Origin: Bacillota bacterium
GTDB taxonomy: Bacteria > Bacillota > Clostridia > Lachnospirales > Lachnospiraceae
Reading direction: 5' to 3'
Length of the DNA: 64,000 nucleotides
NCBI GenBank assembly: GCA_023395555.1
Contig: JAEWYQ010000021.1
Location: 1-64,000, forward strand
The notes below the pieces were generated by a model that saw only the letters and a list, made by a program, of their open reading frames with translations, had not been told where the DNA came from and did not search any database. Of this stretch, positions 33,615 through 43,176 are shown one piece after another; position 1 is the first letter of the stretch; every line of letters begins with the position of its first letter. The position numbers and the translations under genes are program-made.

Positions 33615-34898
33615 TTATTTATAATAGTCAAAGCTCAGACCGTACATTCGTACCGTATCACCCTCTGCAATGCCAAGGGCCTCCAGCTCTTCCAGAATCC
33701 CGTTGTCCTTTAAGAACCTCTGGAAGAATTCAAAGCCCTTCTCGGAATCCAGATTCGTATAGCCCAGCATCCGTTCAATGCGGGGGCCTTCCACCACATA
33801 CAAATTCTCCTCTTCCTTCCGGACCTCGAAAGGCAGGTTCGAGCCGGCCAGATCCTCCGGAAAGAATTCCTTCTCAAATACAACCGGTGTATTATCAAGC
33901 TGTGCCAGCATTCCCTTCACATGGTACAGCAATTCCTTCATTCCCTTGCCGCTCACCGCAGAGATGGGAAACACCTCAATTCCCTGGGGTTCGTACTTAT
34001 CCCGGATTCTTTGGAGCACCTCCTGGGCTTCTTCCTCGTATAATGCATCGATTTTATTGGCGGCAATCACCTGGGGACGTTTGGCCAGATCTTCATTATA
34101 GGCAGCCAGCTCCCCGTTGATGGTATCAATATCCTCAATGGGATCCCTTCCCTCGGTTGATGCGGCATCCACCAGATGAATGATCACCTTGGTTCTCTCG
34201 ATATGTCTTAAGAACTCATGTCCCAGCCCCAGCCCCTGGGATGCGCCTTCGATCAGGCCCGGAATATCGGCAATCACAAAACCGCCGCCCTCCAGATCCA
34301 CAACGCCCAGATTGGGACTCAGGGTGGTGAAATGATAATTGCCGATCTTCGGCCTTGCATTGGTGACATGGGACAGCAGCGTGGACTTGCCCACATTGGG
34401 GAATCCCACCAGACCCACATCCGCAATTACCTTAAGCTCCAGAATAACATCCATCTCCTGGGCCTTCTGGCCAGGCTGCGCGTACTTGGGAACCTGCATG
34501 GTGGCGGTGGCATAATGCTGGTTTCCCTTGCCTCCCCTGCCGCCCCGCAGAATCACTTCCCTGCGGTTGCCGTGGGACATATCGGCAACTACCTTGCCGG
34601 TTTCCTTCTCCCGGATCACTGTGCCCTCCGGCACCTTGATCACCAGATCCTTGCCATCTTTACCATGGCAGCGCTTCTTTCCGCCGGGTTCCCCGTCCTG
34701 TGCGCTGTATTTCCGAACGAATCGGAAATCCGTCAGGGTATTGAGCCCTTCATCTACTTCAAATATCAGGTCACCGCCTCTGCCTCCGTCCCCCCCGTCG
34801 GGACCGCCGGCAGGAACAAAGATTTCCTTGCGGAAGCTGACGTGACCGTCTCCGCCCTTTCCGGACCGGATATGAATCTCCGCTCTGTCTGCAAACAT
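33615..34898 (-). CDS. obgE: Obg-family GTPase
   Basis: 427 residues. The glycine-rich Obg domain (1-158) is followed by the G domain with GFPNVGKST (G1), FVIADIPGL (G3) and ANKID (G4), and by the C-terminal OCT domain (about 345-427). It couples GTP level to 50S maturation and stress responses. The high Gly content gives a long GC-rich open frame on the opposite strand that is not a gene. A hairpin separates it from rpmA upstream. Confidence 0.97.
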   Translation of the reverse strand: MFADRAEIHIRSGKGGDGHVSFRKEIFVPAGGPDGGDGGRGGDLIFEVDEGLNTLTDFRFVRKYSAQDGEPGGKKRCHGKDGKDLVIKVPEGTVIREKETGKVVADMSHGNRREVILRGGRGGKGNQHYATATMQVPKYAQPGQKAQEMDVILELKVIADVGLVGFPNVGKSTLLSHVTNARPKIGNYHFTTLSPNLGVVDLEGGGFVIADIPGLIEGASQGLGLGHEFLRHIERTKVIIHLVDAASTEGRDPIEDIDTINGELAAYNEDLAKRPQVIAANKIDALYEEEAQEVLQRIRDKYEPQGIEVFPISAVSGKGMKELLYHVKGMLAQLDNTPVVFEKEFFPEDLAGSNLPFEVRKEEENLYVVEGPRIERMLGYTNLDSEKGFEFFQRFLKDNGILEELEALGIAEGDTVRMYGLSFDYYK

Positions 34899-35022
34899 TT
34901 TATCACCCGATCAAGATATTCTTCCTGCTTCCGGGGTTTCTTTCAAATCCGTCCGGTGAAGCAAGGCTCCTATCTTGTCCTCTCTATATTAAAACCATAG
35001 CCTTCTTGTTTCTGTATTAAAG

Positions 35023-35054
35023 AACCCCAAATCCTTATGTGAGAATTTGGGGTT
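35023..35054. terminator. Intercistronic hairpin between rpmA and obgE
   Basis: 10-bp perfect arms AACCCCAAAT/ATTTGGGGTT with a TTCTTT tail on the minus strand. It could partly terminate the transcript after the ribosomal protein genes. Confidence 0.6.
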
Positions 35055-35071
35055 AATCAACGAATGTCTTA

Positions 35072-35359
35072 TTACTTTGTCTCTACCGGATGTACGCTGG
35101 CCTGTTTCCTGTCCCTGCCCTTACGTTCAAACCGAACAACGCCGTCAACTAAAGCAAATAATGTATCATCGCCGCCGCGTCCAACATTTAAACCGGGATG
35201 GATCTTCGTTCCGCGCTGTCTGTAAAGAATATTGCCTGCCAGAACAAACTGACCGTCCGCTCTTTTGGCACCCAATCTCTTGGATTCGGAATCTCTACCG
35301 TTCTTGGTAGAACCAACACCCTTTTTATGAGCAAAAAATTGAAGGTTCATTCTTAACAT
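35072..35359 (-). CDS. rpmA: 50S ribosomal protein bL27
   Basis: 95 residues. The N-terminus [20 protein letters not shown] has the Firmicutes-type extension that must be removed (cleavage after LQFFA) to expose AHKKGVGS. The protease Prp that does this is encoded just upstream. The bL27 tail contacts the peptidyl transferase centre. Confidence 0.97.
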   Translation of the reverse strand: MLRMNLQFFAHKKGVGSTKNGRDSESKRLGAKRADGQFVLAGNILYRQRGTKIHPGLNVGRGGDDTLFALVDGVVRFERKGRDRKQASVHPVETK

Positions 35360-35418
35360 GTTCTACACCTCCTATAATTCTTAATTACATATCAACATAC
35401 AAGTTATATTAGTCAAAG

Positions 35419-35751
35419 TTACTGTGATTCCACCTGGGTAATGCTGATATACTTTGAAGTATATTCCGCTTCTATCCCGTACAGCCCCAGGGCCAGGGAA
35501 TTCAGGAGCAGGCTTGCATAATTGCTGGGTTCGGAAATCACATGAAATTCTAAATAACCTTTTTTCTCGTCCTCATCCACGGTAAACCGGTCTGAGGTGA
35601 ACTGCTCAATAGAATTAACGGTATTCGCCGCCAGCACGGATGCTGCCGCACACACGACATCTCTGCCGGATCTGGCATATTTCGCATGGCCGGAAAGCTT
35701 GAAACCAGTAATCATATTGTCTGAATTTTTATAAATAGATACGTTAATCAT
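35419..35751 (-). CDS. prp: Ribosomal-processing cysteine protease Prp
   Basis: 110 residues. The catalytic His is in KLSGHAKYA and the Cys in GRDVVCAAASVLA, the two Prp signatures. It removes the N-terminal extension of bL27. Located between rplU and rpmA, as usual. It starts 6 bases after the rplU stop. Confidence 0.95.
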   Translation of the reverse strand: MINVSIYKNSDNMITGFKLSGHAKYARSGRDVVCAAASVLAANTVNSIEQFTSDRFTVDEDEKKGYLEFHVISEPSNYASLLLNSLALGLYGIEAEYTSKYISITQVESQ

Positions 35752-35757
35752 ATCTGC

Positions 35758-36066
35758 TTATGCGTTGATCTTTTCAATCTTAACCTTGGTGAACGGCTGT
35801 CTGTGACCATTCTTCTTATGGTATCCGCTCTTTCTCTTGTATCTGTAAACAATAACTTTCTTGTTCTTGCCTTCTTCAACAACAGTTGCAGAAACCTTGG
35901 CATTGGCTACTGTAGGCTCACCTACTACTAACTTACCGTCATTCACGGCAAGTACCTGATCAAAAGTAACAGCTGCTCCAGCCTCAAGACCAAGCTTCTC
36001 TACCTTAATGATATCGCCTTCCGCTACCTTGTACTGTTTTCCACCAGTTGCAATAATTGCGTACAT
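35758..36066 (-). CDS. rplU: 50S ribosomal protein bL21
   Basis: 102 residues from the ATG at 36066 with GGAGGTG upstream. It begins [18 protein letters not shown] and ends with [24 protein letters not shown], both diagnostic of bL21. First gene of the operon, behind a consensus promoter and a structured leader of about 115 bases. Confidence 0.97.
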   Translation of the reverse strand: MYAIIATGGKQYKVAEGDIIKVEKLGLEAGAAVTFDQVLAVNDGKLVVGEPTVANAKVSATVVEEGKNKKVIVYRYKRKSGYHKKNGHRQPFTKVKIEKINA

Positions 36067-36180
36067 ATTGGCACCTCCTATTATCATTACTCGCCAATTG
36101 CGGTGTCTGCTGACGGTAAGCATTCCTGTTACGGACTGCCTGACCAACGTGCAGAGCTTATACCTCATTGTGCGGCACAC
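36067..36180 (-). ncRNA. Probable L21 leader RNA
   Basis: Transcript leader from the start site near 36180 to the rplU ATG. It contains several short complementary arms (around GCCGCAC, GGTCAGGC and CCGTCAGC). Firmicutes have a conserved autoregulatory L21 leader here. Assignment rests on position and length; the fold was not computed. Confidence 0.5.
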
Positions 36181-36186
36181 TAAAAT

Positions 36187-36215
36187 ATGATAGCATAAGG
36201 GGAAATGTTTGTCAA
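36187..36215 (-). promoter_or_regulatory. rplU operon promoter
   Basis: TTGACA (36215-36210), 17 bases, TATCAT (36192-36187) on the minus strand. Confidence 0.85.
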
Positions 36216-36363
36216 CAAAAGAATTTAAAACTTCTTAATGTTTCAGCCTGCTGTATCACAGGATATCTGCTGATATTCTTTCCTTTTTGAAGTAATTAAG
36301 GAAGAAAGCTGGTACAAGCAGCTTTGCTGTTCGCAATTGCTCCTACTGCATCCCTCATATTTC

Positions 36364-36834
36364 TCATTCAGCAATATCACAAAGTATGGCATCAATATAG
36401 GTTACCAGGGACTCTCTTGAAATACAGAGCTGGCAGCCCCTTACTCCGGCACTGACAGTAATCTCATCAAACAGAATCGCCGTCTCATCCATATAAGTCG
36501 GGAATTTCTTCTTCATCCCCACAGGCGAGCAGCCGCCGCGGATATAGCCGGTGACAGGAAGAAGCTCCTTTACATGAAGCATTTCAATCTTCTTGTCTCC
36601 TATGACAGAGGCCGCCTTCTTAAGATTCAATTCCAGATTTGAAGGAATGCAGAAAACAGCAATCCCCTTCTTCTCTCCCTTTGCTACTAAGGTCTTGAAT
36701 ACCTGCTCCGGAGGCATACCGATCAGCTCAGCCACATGCTCTCCGCCAAGGTGATTCTCATCCACCTCATATTCCATGGCCCGATATCCAATTCCTGCCT
36801 GATCTAACAGGCGCATTACATTTGTCTTAATCAT
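36364..36834 (-). CDS. ybaK: Cys-tRNA(Pro)/Cys-tRNA deacylase YbaK
   Basis: 156 residues of the YbaK/EbsC fold: GMPPEQVFKTLVAKGEKKGIAVFCIPSN, LNLKKAASVIG and GYIRGGCSPVGMKKKFP, the substrate-site signature. It hydrolyses cysteine mischarged on tRNA-Pro. Its ATG overlaps the end of the rng gene by 4 bases, so it is translated with it. Confidence 0.93.
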   Translation of the reverse strand: MIKTNVMRLLDQAGIGYRAMEYEVDENHLGGEHVAELIGMPPEQVFKTLVAKGEKKGIAVFCIPSNLELNLKKAASVIGDKKIEMLHVKELLPVTGYIRGGCSPVGMKKKFPTYMDETAILFDEITVSAGVRGCQLCISRESLVTYIDAILCDIAE

Positions 36835-38075
36835 CGGTGCTTTTTCACCTCTTCCACCTGCTCATGCAAGGGCTTGCGAACCTTTTTACGCGTCACCTCT
36901 ACAAGGCCCAGGGCTGTCATATCCACCAGGGTGGTTTTTACCGGATCCTTCTTGAGATAATCCTGCAGTTCATCCATCAGCAGGTCCTTGTCCTTCTTCA
37001 GTTCCATATCAATGAAATCAATAATGATGATTCCTGACAGATTGCGCAGCCTGATCTGGTGGGCGATCTCTCTTGCCGCCTCCCGGTTCACCTTCAGGAA
37101 GGTCTCCTGCACCGGCTTCTTGCCGGCCACCGCTTTGCCGGTATTCACATCAATCACTGTCAGAGCCTCCGTTGGCTGAATCACAAGGCTTCCGCCGCAT
37201 TTCAGCCAGACCATGGGCCGCACTGCGTCCTCCAGCTTCTCCTCCAGACCATACAATCTGGCAAGGCTGATGGAGGGGTCCTGATAAAACCTCAGCTTTC
37301 CCAGATCCTCCGGTTGATAGGTCCTGAGAAATTCCTCCATATTCCTGTATAGTTCCTCATCATCCGTAAGAAATGCCGATAAATTCTCGGTATAGCTGTC
37401 CCGAAGATCGCAGATATATTTGGGAGGGGTCCGGTAAAGCAGGGAAAAGCAGCTCTGATGTACTCCATATCTGCGGATACTCTCATAAGCTTCTACTAAT
37501 TTCTCCATCTCACCGATTATAATGTCCTCCGGTATATAGGCCGCATTGGTGCGGATAATAAAACCATAATCCTTCCTCTGCATCCGTTTTCCGATTTCCT
37601 TCAGCCGTTTTCTTTCCTTTTCATTCTGGATCTTGGAGGATACGCCCACGGCGGGCTTTCCATAGGTCAGGGCAGCAAATTTGCCGGTAAAATTAAGATT
37701 AGCGCTGACTACCGGAGCTTTTGTCTTAACATCCTCTTTTGCTACCTGAACGATCAGCTCATCCCCTACTTTTACCTTTCTATCGGCGAGCGACAGGTCT
37801 TTGTCCGGATTCTCCTGCCCTCCGGGAGAACTTTCCTGCACCATGATGGGACAACGGTTTTCGCTCATGGAATAGTAACACATCCTCCCGTCAGCAATCT
37901 CAACAAAGGCAGCGTTAATATTTTTTATAATATTCTTCACCTTTCCCAGATAAATATTTCCCAGGATGGCATCCTCCTCTGCGGCATTCAGGGATATCTG
38001 GAGCAGATCCCTGCCCTCAAAGATGGCGGAGATAATTGTATTTTCTTGCTTTGTAATGATTAGTTTATTCTCCAT
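36831..38075 (-). CDS. rng: Ribonuclease E/G family protein
   Basis: 414 residues. It has an N-terminal S1-like region (ILGNIYLGKVKNIIKNINAAFVEI), the DNase I-like catalytic core, with GGSLVIQPTEALTVIDVNTGK providing metal-binding Asp, and LSGIIIIDFIDM. It is shorter than enterobacterial RNase G and ends soon after the core. It processes rRNA and mRNA. Gene order TIGR03960-TIGR03936-rng before rplU is conserved in Clostridia. Confidence 0.92.
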   Translation of the reverse strand: MENKLIITKQENTIISAIFEGRDLLQISLNAAEEDAILGNIYLGKVKNIIKNINAAFVEIADGRMCYYSMSENRCPIMVQESSPGGQENPDKDLSLADRKVKVGDELIVQVAKEDVKTKAPVVSANLNFTGKFAALTYGKPAVGVSSKIQNEKERKRLKEIGKRMQRKDYGFIIRTNAAYIPEDIIIGEMEKLVEAYESIRRYGVHQSCFSLLYRTPPKYICDLRDSYTENLSAFLTDDEELYRNMEEFLRTYQPEDLGKLRFYQDPSISLARLYGLEEKLEDAVRPMVWLKCGGSLVIQPTEALTVIDVNTGKAVAGKKPVQETFLKVNREAAREIAHQIRLRNLSGIIIIDFIDMELKKDKDLLMDELQDYLKKDPVKTTLVDMTALGLVEVTRKKVRKPLHEQVEEVKKHR

Positions 38076-38078
38076 GTT

Positions 38079-39005
38079 TTATCGCTCCAATTGATCCAGC
38101 GCAGCCAGTTTGCCGGTTACAGCATCTCTGGTATAGACCTCCAGACGGTGAACCTGCCAGGCGAAGGGCCGGTAGGGAACGCCCAGGTAATTTGAGAAAG
38201 CTTCCATCACCAGCTCCGGCTTCAGATTGGCGGCACTTCCGGTATCCACCTGAAGATATACCTTGATGCCGTTCTCATATACCTCGGCCACACTCTCCGG
38301 TCTGCCGAATTCGTTCTCTCTCTCATCGTACTCGCTGACTTTCAACTTGCCATATTCGCTACTGCCTGCCTCAGTATACCCATTAGCTTCCGAATTACCA
38401 CAGTCGCTGCTGTCCGCCTCGTTCTTCGCATTCCCGCACAAAGTGGCAGCCCGTTTGGTCTCGTACTCCTCATCGGAAAAGGCGGACACCGTAATCATTG
38501 CCTTGATATCCACTTCCTTTTCGCTTTTCTTCGTCTTCTTATCCATTATAATTTGCGGCAGCTCCAGGAATTCCTGAAATGCTCTTTGAAAGCTTTCCTG
38601 GGAGGTGATATCCTCCCGGATGGAATATCCGTCCTTTAAAGACACCAGATAATCAGCCGATGCCACCAGGGACATAGCCGTTACTGTCTTTGTATTTGCT
38701 TCCGCCTCCAGCAGCGGATGATATCCGATGATCCGGAAGCCCTCGGTAATCGCTTCGTTCATCCGTGCTATCATCACTTCCGGCTCCTGGGCCGACAATA
38801 GCTGTATATCCAAATACTCCGCATCACTGGTCAGTCCCACTCCCAGCGGAGCCGCAAAGGACATAATCTGATGCGGGCTGAAGCCCTTGCTGTATTCACT
38901 GTCAATATCCGCCCGGCGGAACAGCTTCTGAAAATATCTCATCACATCCAGGTGCCCGACAAACTTCATTGCACCATATTTTTGAAATTTAATTCTTACC
39001 TTCAT
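38079..39005 (-). CDS. TIGR03936 (DUF2344) radical-SAM-linked protein
   Basis: 308 residues from the ATG at 39005 with a GAGGAGG site. It begins VRIKFQKYGAMKFVGHLDVMRYFQKL and contains EYSKGFSPHQIMSFAAPLGVG, the family signature. An acidic, Asn/Ser-rich insert at about 195-240 (NEADSSDCGNSEANG) is unusual. The family is always encoded with the TIGR03960 radical SAM protein and may be a tRNA or ribosomal modification partner; the reaction is not known. It overlaps the upstream gene by 17 bases. Confidence 0.88.
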   Translation of the reverse strand: MKVRIKFQKYGAMKFVGHLDVMRYFQKLFRRADIDSEYSKGFSPHQIMSFAAPLGVGLTSDAEYLDIQLLSAQEPEVMIARMNEAITEGFRIIGYHPLLEAEANTKTVTAMSLVASADYLVSLKDGYSIREDITSQESFQRAFQEFLELPQIIMDKKTKKSEKEVDIKAMITVSAFSDEEYETKRAATLCGNAKNEADSSDCGNSEANGYTEAGSSEYGKLKVSEYDERENEFGRPESVAEVYENGIKVYLQVDTGSAANLKPELVMEAFSNYLGVPYRPFAWQVHRLEVYTRDAVTGKLAALDQLER

Positions 39006-40896
39006 CGGAAACCTCCTCCACTGCTTCATAGGTCAGTCCCTCTGCAAAGCATACTCCGCCGCCAAACTCCTTGGCACCGCAATTTGCACAGGCCTGTTTG
39101 CAATTCGGGGTCACCTTTCCTGCCTTTGCTCTTTTATATTCTCTAAGCAGAAAAGCCTTCGTAACCCCCACATCAATAAAATCCCAGGGGAAAAGTTCGT
39201 CCTCTTCTCGTTCTCTACCATTGTAGAACTCCATATCAATGCCATTCTTTTCAAAGGCATTCATCCATTTTTCATAATTAAAATGCTCCGACCAGGAGTC
39301 ATAAAGACACCCGTCCTGGTAAGCATCATAAATCGCCTTACTCACTCTGCGGTCTCCACGGGCAAATACTCCCTCCAGCTCAGTCAGCCCCGCCTCATGC
39401 CAGTTATAGGTCAGGCTCTTACGGTTCAGTTGCTCATTGAACTTTCCTTTCAGGAAGCGCTGCCGTTCTGTGTATTCCTTGCCGTTAATCATCCTCGCCC
39501 ATTGAAATGGCGTGAAGGGCTTCGGAACAAAGAAGGAGGTGCTGGCGGTAACGCTCACCTTGCCGTTTCTCTGATCCTTCGGTATGGTATAATACTCCCT
39601 GGCAATGCGGTCAGATAATATCGCTATCCCCTCCACATCCTCCAGCGTCTCCGTCGGGAGCCCCAGCATAAAATACAGCTTAACCCGATTCCATCCACTT
39701 TGGAAGGCTTTCATGGCACCTCCCAGAATTGACTCCTCCGTCAGTCCTTTATTGACCACATCCCGAAGCCTCTGGGAACCCGCCTCCGGCGCAAAGGTAA
39801 GGCTGCTCTTGCGGATATCCTGAACCTTGCTCATAACATCCAGGGCAAAAGCATCAATACGCAGGGAGGGCAGGGAGATGTTCACCCCCTTGGAACCGAA
39901 TTCCTCAATCAGAAAGTATACCAGTTCCTGGAGGCCGGAATAGTCACTGGAGCTTAAGGAGCTTAGGGATATCTCCTCATGCCCTGTGGAGGACAGCATC
40001 TCATAAGCGCATTTCTTCAGGTATTCTACGCTGCGCTCCCTGGTGGGACGGTAAATCATCCCCGCCTGGCAGAATCGGCAGCCCCTGATACAGCCTCTTT
40101 GAATCTCCAGCACTACCCTGTCCTGGGTCGCCTTAATAAACGGCACCAGGGGAGCCGTAGGATAGAAGGTTTCGCTCAAATTCATTTCCACCTGCTTCTT
40201 TACCGAACGGGGAGCGTGTACATTATTCGGCTCCATCCGCTCCAGGGTACCGTCCGGTTTATAACTTACATCATAAAAAGCAGGCACATACATTCCTTCA
40301 ATCTGTGCCACTCTCTCCAAATATTCTTTTCTCGACCTGCCAGCCTTCTTGTATTCCTTATAGGAATCCAAAATCTCATGATACGCCGTCTCACCCTCTC
40401 CGATATAGAAGAAATCAAAAAACTCTGCAATGGGCTCCGGATTATAGCTGCAGGGACCTCCTCCTATGACGATGGGATGTTCCTCGGTACGGTCTTTGGA
40501 ATAGATAGGAATCTGGGATAGTTCAAGGATCTGCAGGATATTGGTATAACACATCTCATATTGCAGGGTTATCCCAAGAAAATCAAAATCCTTCACCGGC
40601 TCCTGGCTCTCCAGGGCAAAAAGAGGAATCCCCTGCTCTCTCATGATTTTATCCAAATCTACCCATGGGGAATAAACCCGTTCACAATAGGTATCCTCAC
40701 GGCGGTTGAACATATCATATAGGATCTGAATGCCCAGATGTGACATGCCGATATCGTAGACATCGGGGAAGCACATGCAAAAACGCACATCCACCTTGTC
40801 CGTGTCTTTTATCTTCATGTTGACCTCCCCGCCGATGTATCTGGCAGGCTTTTCAACGGTTAATAATATTTCATCGGAAAGTGCTAATTTTCTCAT
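38989..40896 (-). CDS. TIGR03960 B12-binding-like radical SAM protein
   Basis: 635 residues. An N-terminal B12-binding-like domain (VRFCMCFPDVYDIGMSHLGIQIL) is followed by a radical SAM core with the [4Fe-4S] motif CIRGCRFC. The C-terminus has ANCGAKEFGGGVC. First gene of the operon, with a consensus promoter (40963-40991). The substrate is unknown, but constant linkage to ribosome and RNA genes suggests an RNA-modifying role. Confidence 0.9.
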   Translation of the reverse strand: MRKLALSDEILLTVEKPARYIGGEVNMKIKDTDKVDVRFCMCFPDVYDIGMSHLGIQILYDMFNRREDTYCERVYSPWVDLDKIMREQGIPLFALESQEPVKDFDFLGITLQYEMCYTNILQILELSQIPIYSKDRTEEHPIVIGGGPCSYNPEPIAEFFDFFYIGEGETAYHEILDSYKEYKKAGRSRKEYLERVAQIEGMYVPAFYDVSYKPDGTLERMEPNNVHAPRSVKKQVEMNLSETFYPTAPLVPFIKATQDRVVLEIQRGCIRGCRFCQAGMIYRPTRERSVEYLKKCAYEMLSSTGHEEISLSSLSSSDYSGLQELVYFLIEEFGSKGVNISLPSLRIDAFALDVMSKVQDIRKSSLTFAPEAGSQRLRDVVNKGLTEESILGGAMKAFQSGWNRVKLYFMLGLPTETLEDVEGIAILSDRIAREYYTIPKDQRNGKVSVTASTSFFVPKPFTPFQWARMINGKEYTERQRFLKGKFNEQLNRKSLTYNWHEAGLTELEGVFARGDRRVSKAIYDAYQDGCLYDSWSEHFNYEKWMNAFEKNGIDMEFYNGREREEDELFPWDFIDVGVTKAFLLREYKRAKAGKVTPNCKQACANCGAKEFGGGVCFAEGLTYEAVEEVSDEGKN

Positions 40897-40962
40897 TTTT
40901 TAATCCTTTCATCCATACAATCGCAATCGGTTAACGCAGACTTTTATCCAGCATTTTACGAT

Positions 40963-40991
40963 ATTATAACTGATATGAGATGAAATTACAA
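40963..40991 (-). promoter_or_regulatory. Promoter of the radical SAM-rng operon
   Basis: TTGTAA (40991-40986), 17 bases, TATAAT (40968-40963) on the minus strand. Confidence 0.75.
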
Positions 40992-41007
40992 CGAACAAAA
41001 ACCAGAT

Positions 41008-41658
41008 TCAATCCTTCAATAAAGTAACAACAATGTTCTCAAGCTCCTTTAAAGTATCCTTTCCTGTGACATATTCCTGGATCACGGTGGGCGTGAGACT
41101 CCCGATATTAATATTCAGCTTGTCGATCAGAAATATGGAAAGAAACAGCACCAGGGCACAGACTGTGCGGATTACCAGGAACCGAAAAGCTGCCGCCTCC
41201 CTCAGGCTGTCTTCTTCCTCGGCAGTATAATTTCCCTCATGAAACAGTCTGAGGGGCTTTCCCTTTCGTCCATGCTCCAGCTCGGCATTCTCCAGCGCGC
41301 TGTCCAGATAGTAACTGTCATAGGCTCTTGCCGTGCTCTGCATCACACTCAGCTGACGAAGGCAGGATTCCCTGGCCTGTCTGATGTATTCCGCCCTGGA
41401 TACCGGTATGGCGGGATTATAATAATCCAAAGAAACCAGAGGACTCTCTGCTTCCGCATCCGAAGAAGCAGACAATATGTTTTCCCTTCCTCCATCCCCT
41501 CTTTTGTCCTTTGTCCTGTCATTTCTCCCGGCATCCCCCCGTCCCGTCAGAAACAGATTCTCATTCATATTACTATGTAAGTTTTTCTCAATCTGTCGGA
41601 CCATCCGGTCTTCCACCCGTTTATCCTCTGTTATCCTATCTCCAACCATCCTATCCAC
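41008..41658 (-). CDS. Unknown protein with one C-terminal membrane helix
   Basis: 216 residues if started at the GTG at 41658, which has AGGAGG six bases upstream; an ATG three codons on is also possible. The N-terminal 80 residues are charged and disordered-looking (many D/R/N). A helical middle section contains SRAEYIRQARESCLRQL, and one hydrophobic helix (FLVIRTVCALVLFLSIFLI) lies near residue 165. The topology suggests a membrane-anchored cytoplasmic or extracellular adaptor. I do not recognise a family; it is divergent from tyrS. Confidence 0.6.
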   Translation of the reverse strand: MDRMVGDRITEDKRVEDRMVRQIEKNLHSNMNENLFLTGRGDAGRNDRTKDKRGDGGRENILSASSDAEAESPLVSLDYYNPAIPVSRAEYIRQARESCLRQLSVMQSTARAYDSYYLDSALENAELEHGRKGKPLRLFHEGNYTAEEEDSLREAAAFRFLVIRTVCALVLFLSIFLIDKLNINIGSLTPTVIQEYVTGKDTLKELENIVVTLLKD

Positions 41659-41774
41659 CAGGCACCTCCTCGAGAAGCTAAGATACAAAGATACAAAAAA
41701 TGCTTGTATTACCTGATTCATTATATTGTAACCGGAAGGCGGATATGACAAAGTTATATAAATCATGTTTTTCG

Positions 41775-41803
41775 TTGAAATATAAATAGTAATCATTTAT
41801 AAT
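41775..41803 (+). promoter_or_regulatory. tyrS promoter
   Basis: TTGAAA (41775-41780), 17 bases, TATAAT (41798-41803). The leader is only about 28 bases, too short for a T-box. Confidence 0.85.
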
Positions 41804-41837
41804 GTCCTTAGTTAAGGACAAACAAGGAGGAAAACCA

Positions 41838-43070
41838 ATGTCAACCAATGTTTATGACATATTACTGGAACGCGGGTTCATTGAACAATGCACCCATGAA
41901 GAAGAGGTTCGGGATTTATTAGGAAAGGAATCGGTAACCTTTTATATAGGCTTTGATGCCACTGCCGACAGTCTGACTGCCGGTCATTTTCTTACGGTCA
42001 TGGCTATGATGCATATGCAGCGTGCGGGACATAAGCCCATTGCCCTCCTGGGCGGCGGCACCACCATGATCGGCGACCCTACGGGGAAATCCGATATGCG
42101 CACCCTGATGACCGTTGAAACCATCCAGCACAACGCCGACTGCTTCCAGAAGCAGCTCTCCCGTTTTATTGATTTCAACGACGGTAAAGCCATTATCGCT
42201 AATAATGCCGATTGGCTGCTGGATCTGAACTATGTGGAGTTTTTAAGAGAAATCGGAATTCATTTCTCTGTCAATAAGATGCTGACTGCCGACTGCTATA
42301 AGCAGCGCATGGAGAAGGGCCTGACCTTTTTTGAATTCAATTATATGCTGATGCAATCCTATGACTTCTGGAAGCTGAATAAATTATACGGCTGTTCCCT
42401 TCAGTTGGGCGGCAATGACCAATGGTCCAATATCCTCGGCGGCGTTGATCTGATCCGGCGCAAGGAACAGAAGCCCGCCTTTGGATTAACCTTCAAGCTT
42501 CTCACTACCAGCGAGGGAATCAAGATGGGCAAGACCATGAAGGGTGCCGTGTGGCTGGATCCCAATAAGACAACCCCCTATGAATTCTACCAGTACTGGA
42601 GAAATATCGAGGATGTCAAGGTTGAGGAATGCCTGGGACTGCTGACCTTCCTGCCCATGGATGAAGTAAAGCGCCTGGGAGCCTTAAAGGATGCCGAGAT
42701 CAATCACGCCAAGGAGGTTCTGGCCTTTGAGATCACCAAGATCGTCCATGGTGAGGAAGAAGCTGCCAAGGCTCAGGAGGCCGCAAGGGCTCTGTTCGGC
42801 GGCGGTATGAAATCAGAGGATATCCCCACCACAACCTACCTTGCCGCAAGATTTGAGGAAGGAATTGACTTGATCACCATGATGTGCGACGCAAAGCTTG
42901 CAACCTCCCGTTCCGATGCAAGACGTACCATTGAACAAGGCGGAGTAACGGTTAACGATGTGAAGATAACGGAGTTCTCCAAGGTAATGACGGCCGACGA
43001 TTTTGACCAGGACGGCGCGTTGCTGGTTCGTAAAGGGAAGAAGGCCTTCCACCGCTTTATGGCGGAATAA
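41838..43070 (+). CDS. tyrS: Tyrosyl-tRNA synthetase
   Basis: 410 residues from the ATG at 41838 (AAGGAGG upstream). The class I HIGH region is [12 protein letters not shown], the Tyr pocket includes YMLMQSYDF and GGNDQWSN, and the KMSKS loop is [12 protein letters not shown]-terminal S4 RNA-binding domain follows ([23 protein letters not shown]). Unlike many clostridial tyrS genes it has no T-box leader. Confidence 0.96.
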   Translation: MSTNVYDILLERGFIEQCTHEEEVRDLLGKESVTFYIGFDATADSLTAGHFLTVMAMMHMQRAGHKPIALLGGGTTMIGDPTGKSDMRTLMTVETIQHNADCFQKQLSRFIDFNDGKAIIANNADWLLDLNYVEFLREIGIHFSVNKMLTADCYKQRMEKGLTFFEFNYMLMQSYDFWKLNKLYGCSLQLGGNDQWSNILGGVDLIRRKEQKPAFGLTFKLLTTSEGIKMGKTMKGAVWLDPNKTTPYEFYQYWRNIEDVKVEECLGLLTFLPMDEVKRLGALKDAEINHAKEVLAFEITKIVHGEEEAAKAQEAARALFGGGMKSEDIPTTTYLAARFEEGIDLITMMCDAKLATSRSDARRTIEQGGVTVNDVKITEFSKVMTADDFDQDGALLVRKGKKAFHRFMAE

Positions 43071-43110
43071 AATATATTCTGCAGCGTCCTCTTTCATTAA
43101 ATTTATGATC

Positions 43111-43138
43111 AAAGTGTCAAAGGTGCTTTTGACGCTTT
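43111..43138 (+). terminator. Probable tyrS terminator
   Basis: AAAGTGTCAAA-GGTGC-TTTTGACGCTTT: an 11-bp stem with one G-U pair, T-rich 3' arm but no long T run. Confidence 0.5.
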
Positions 43139-43176
43139 AATCATTTATATCACTATATAAGAATGGAGTTGAAATT

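Noticed and set aside
34218..35000. Long plus-strand open frame opposite obgE
   Set aside because: It is the shadow of the glycine-rich obgE reading frame; it has no ribosome binding site and no recognisable domain.
41804..41837. T-box upstream of tyrS
   Set aside because: A consensus promoter ends only about 35 bases before the ATG, leaving no room for a T-box, and no AGGGTGG core is present.
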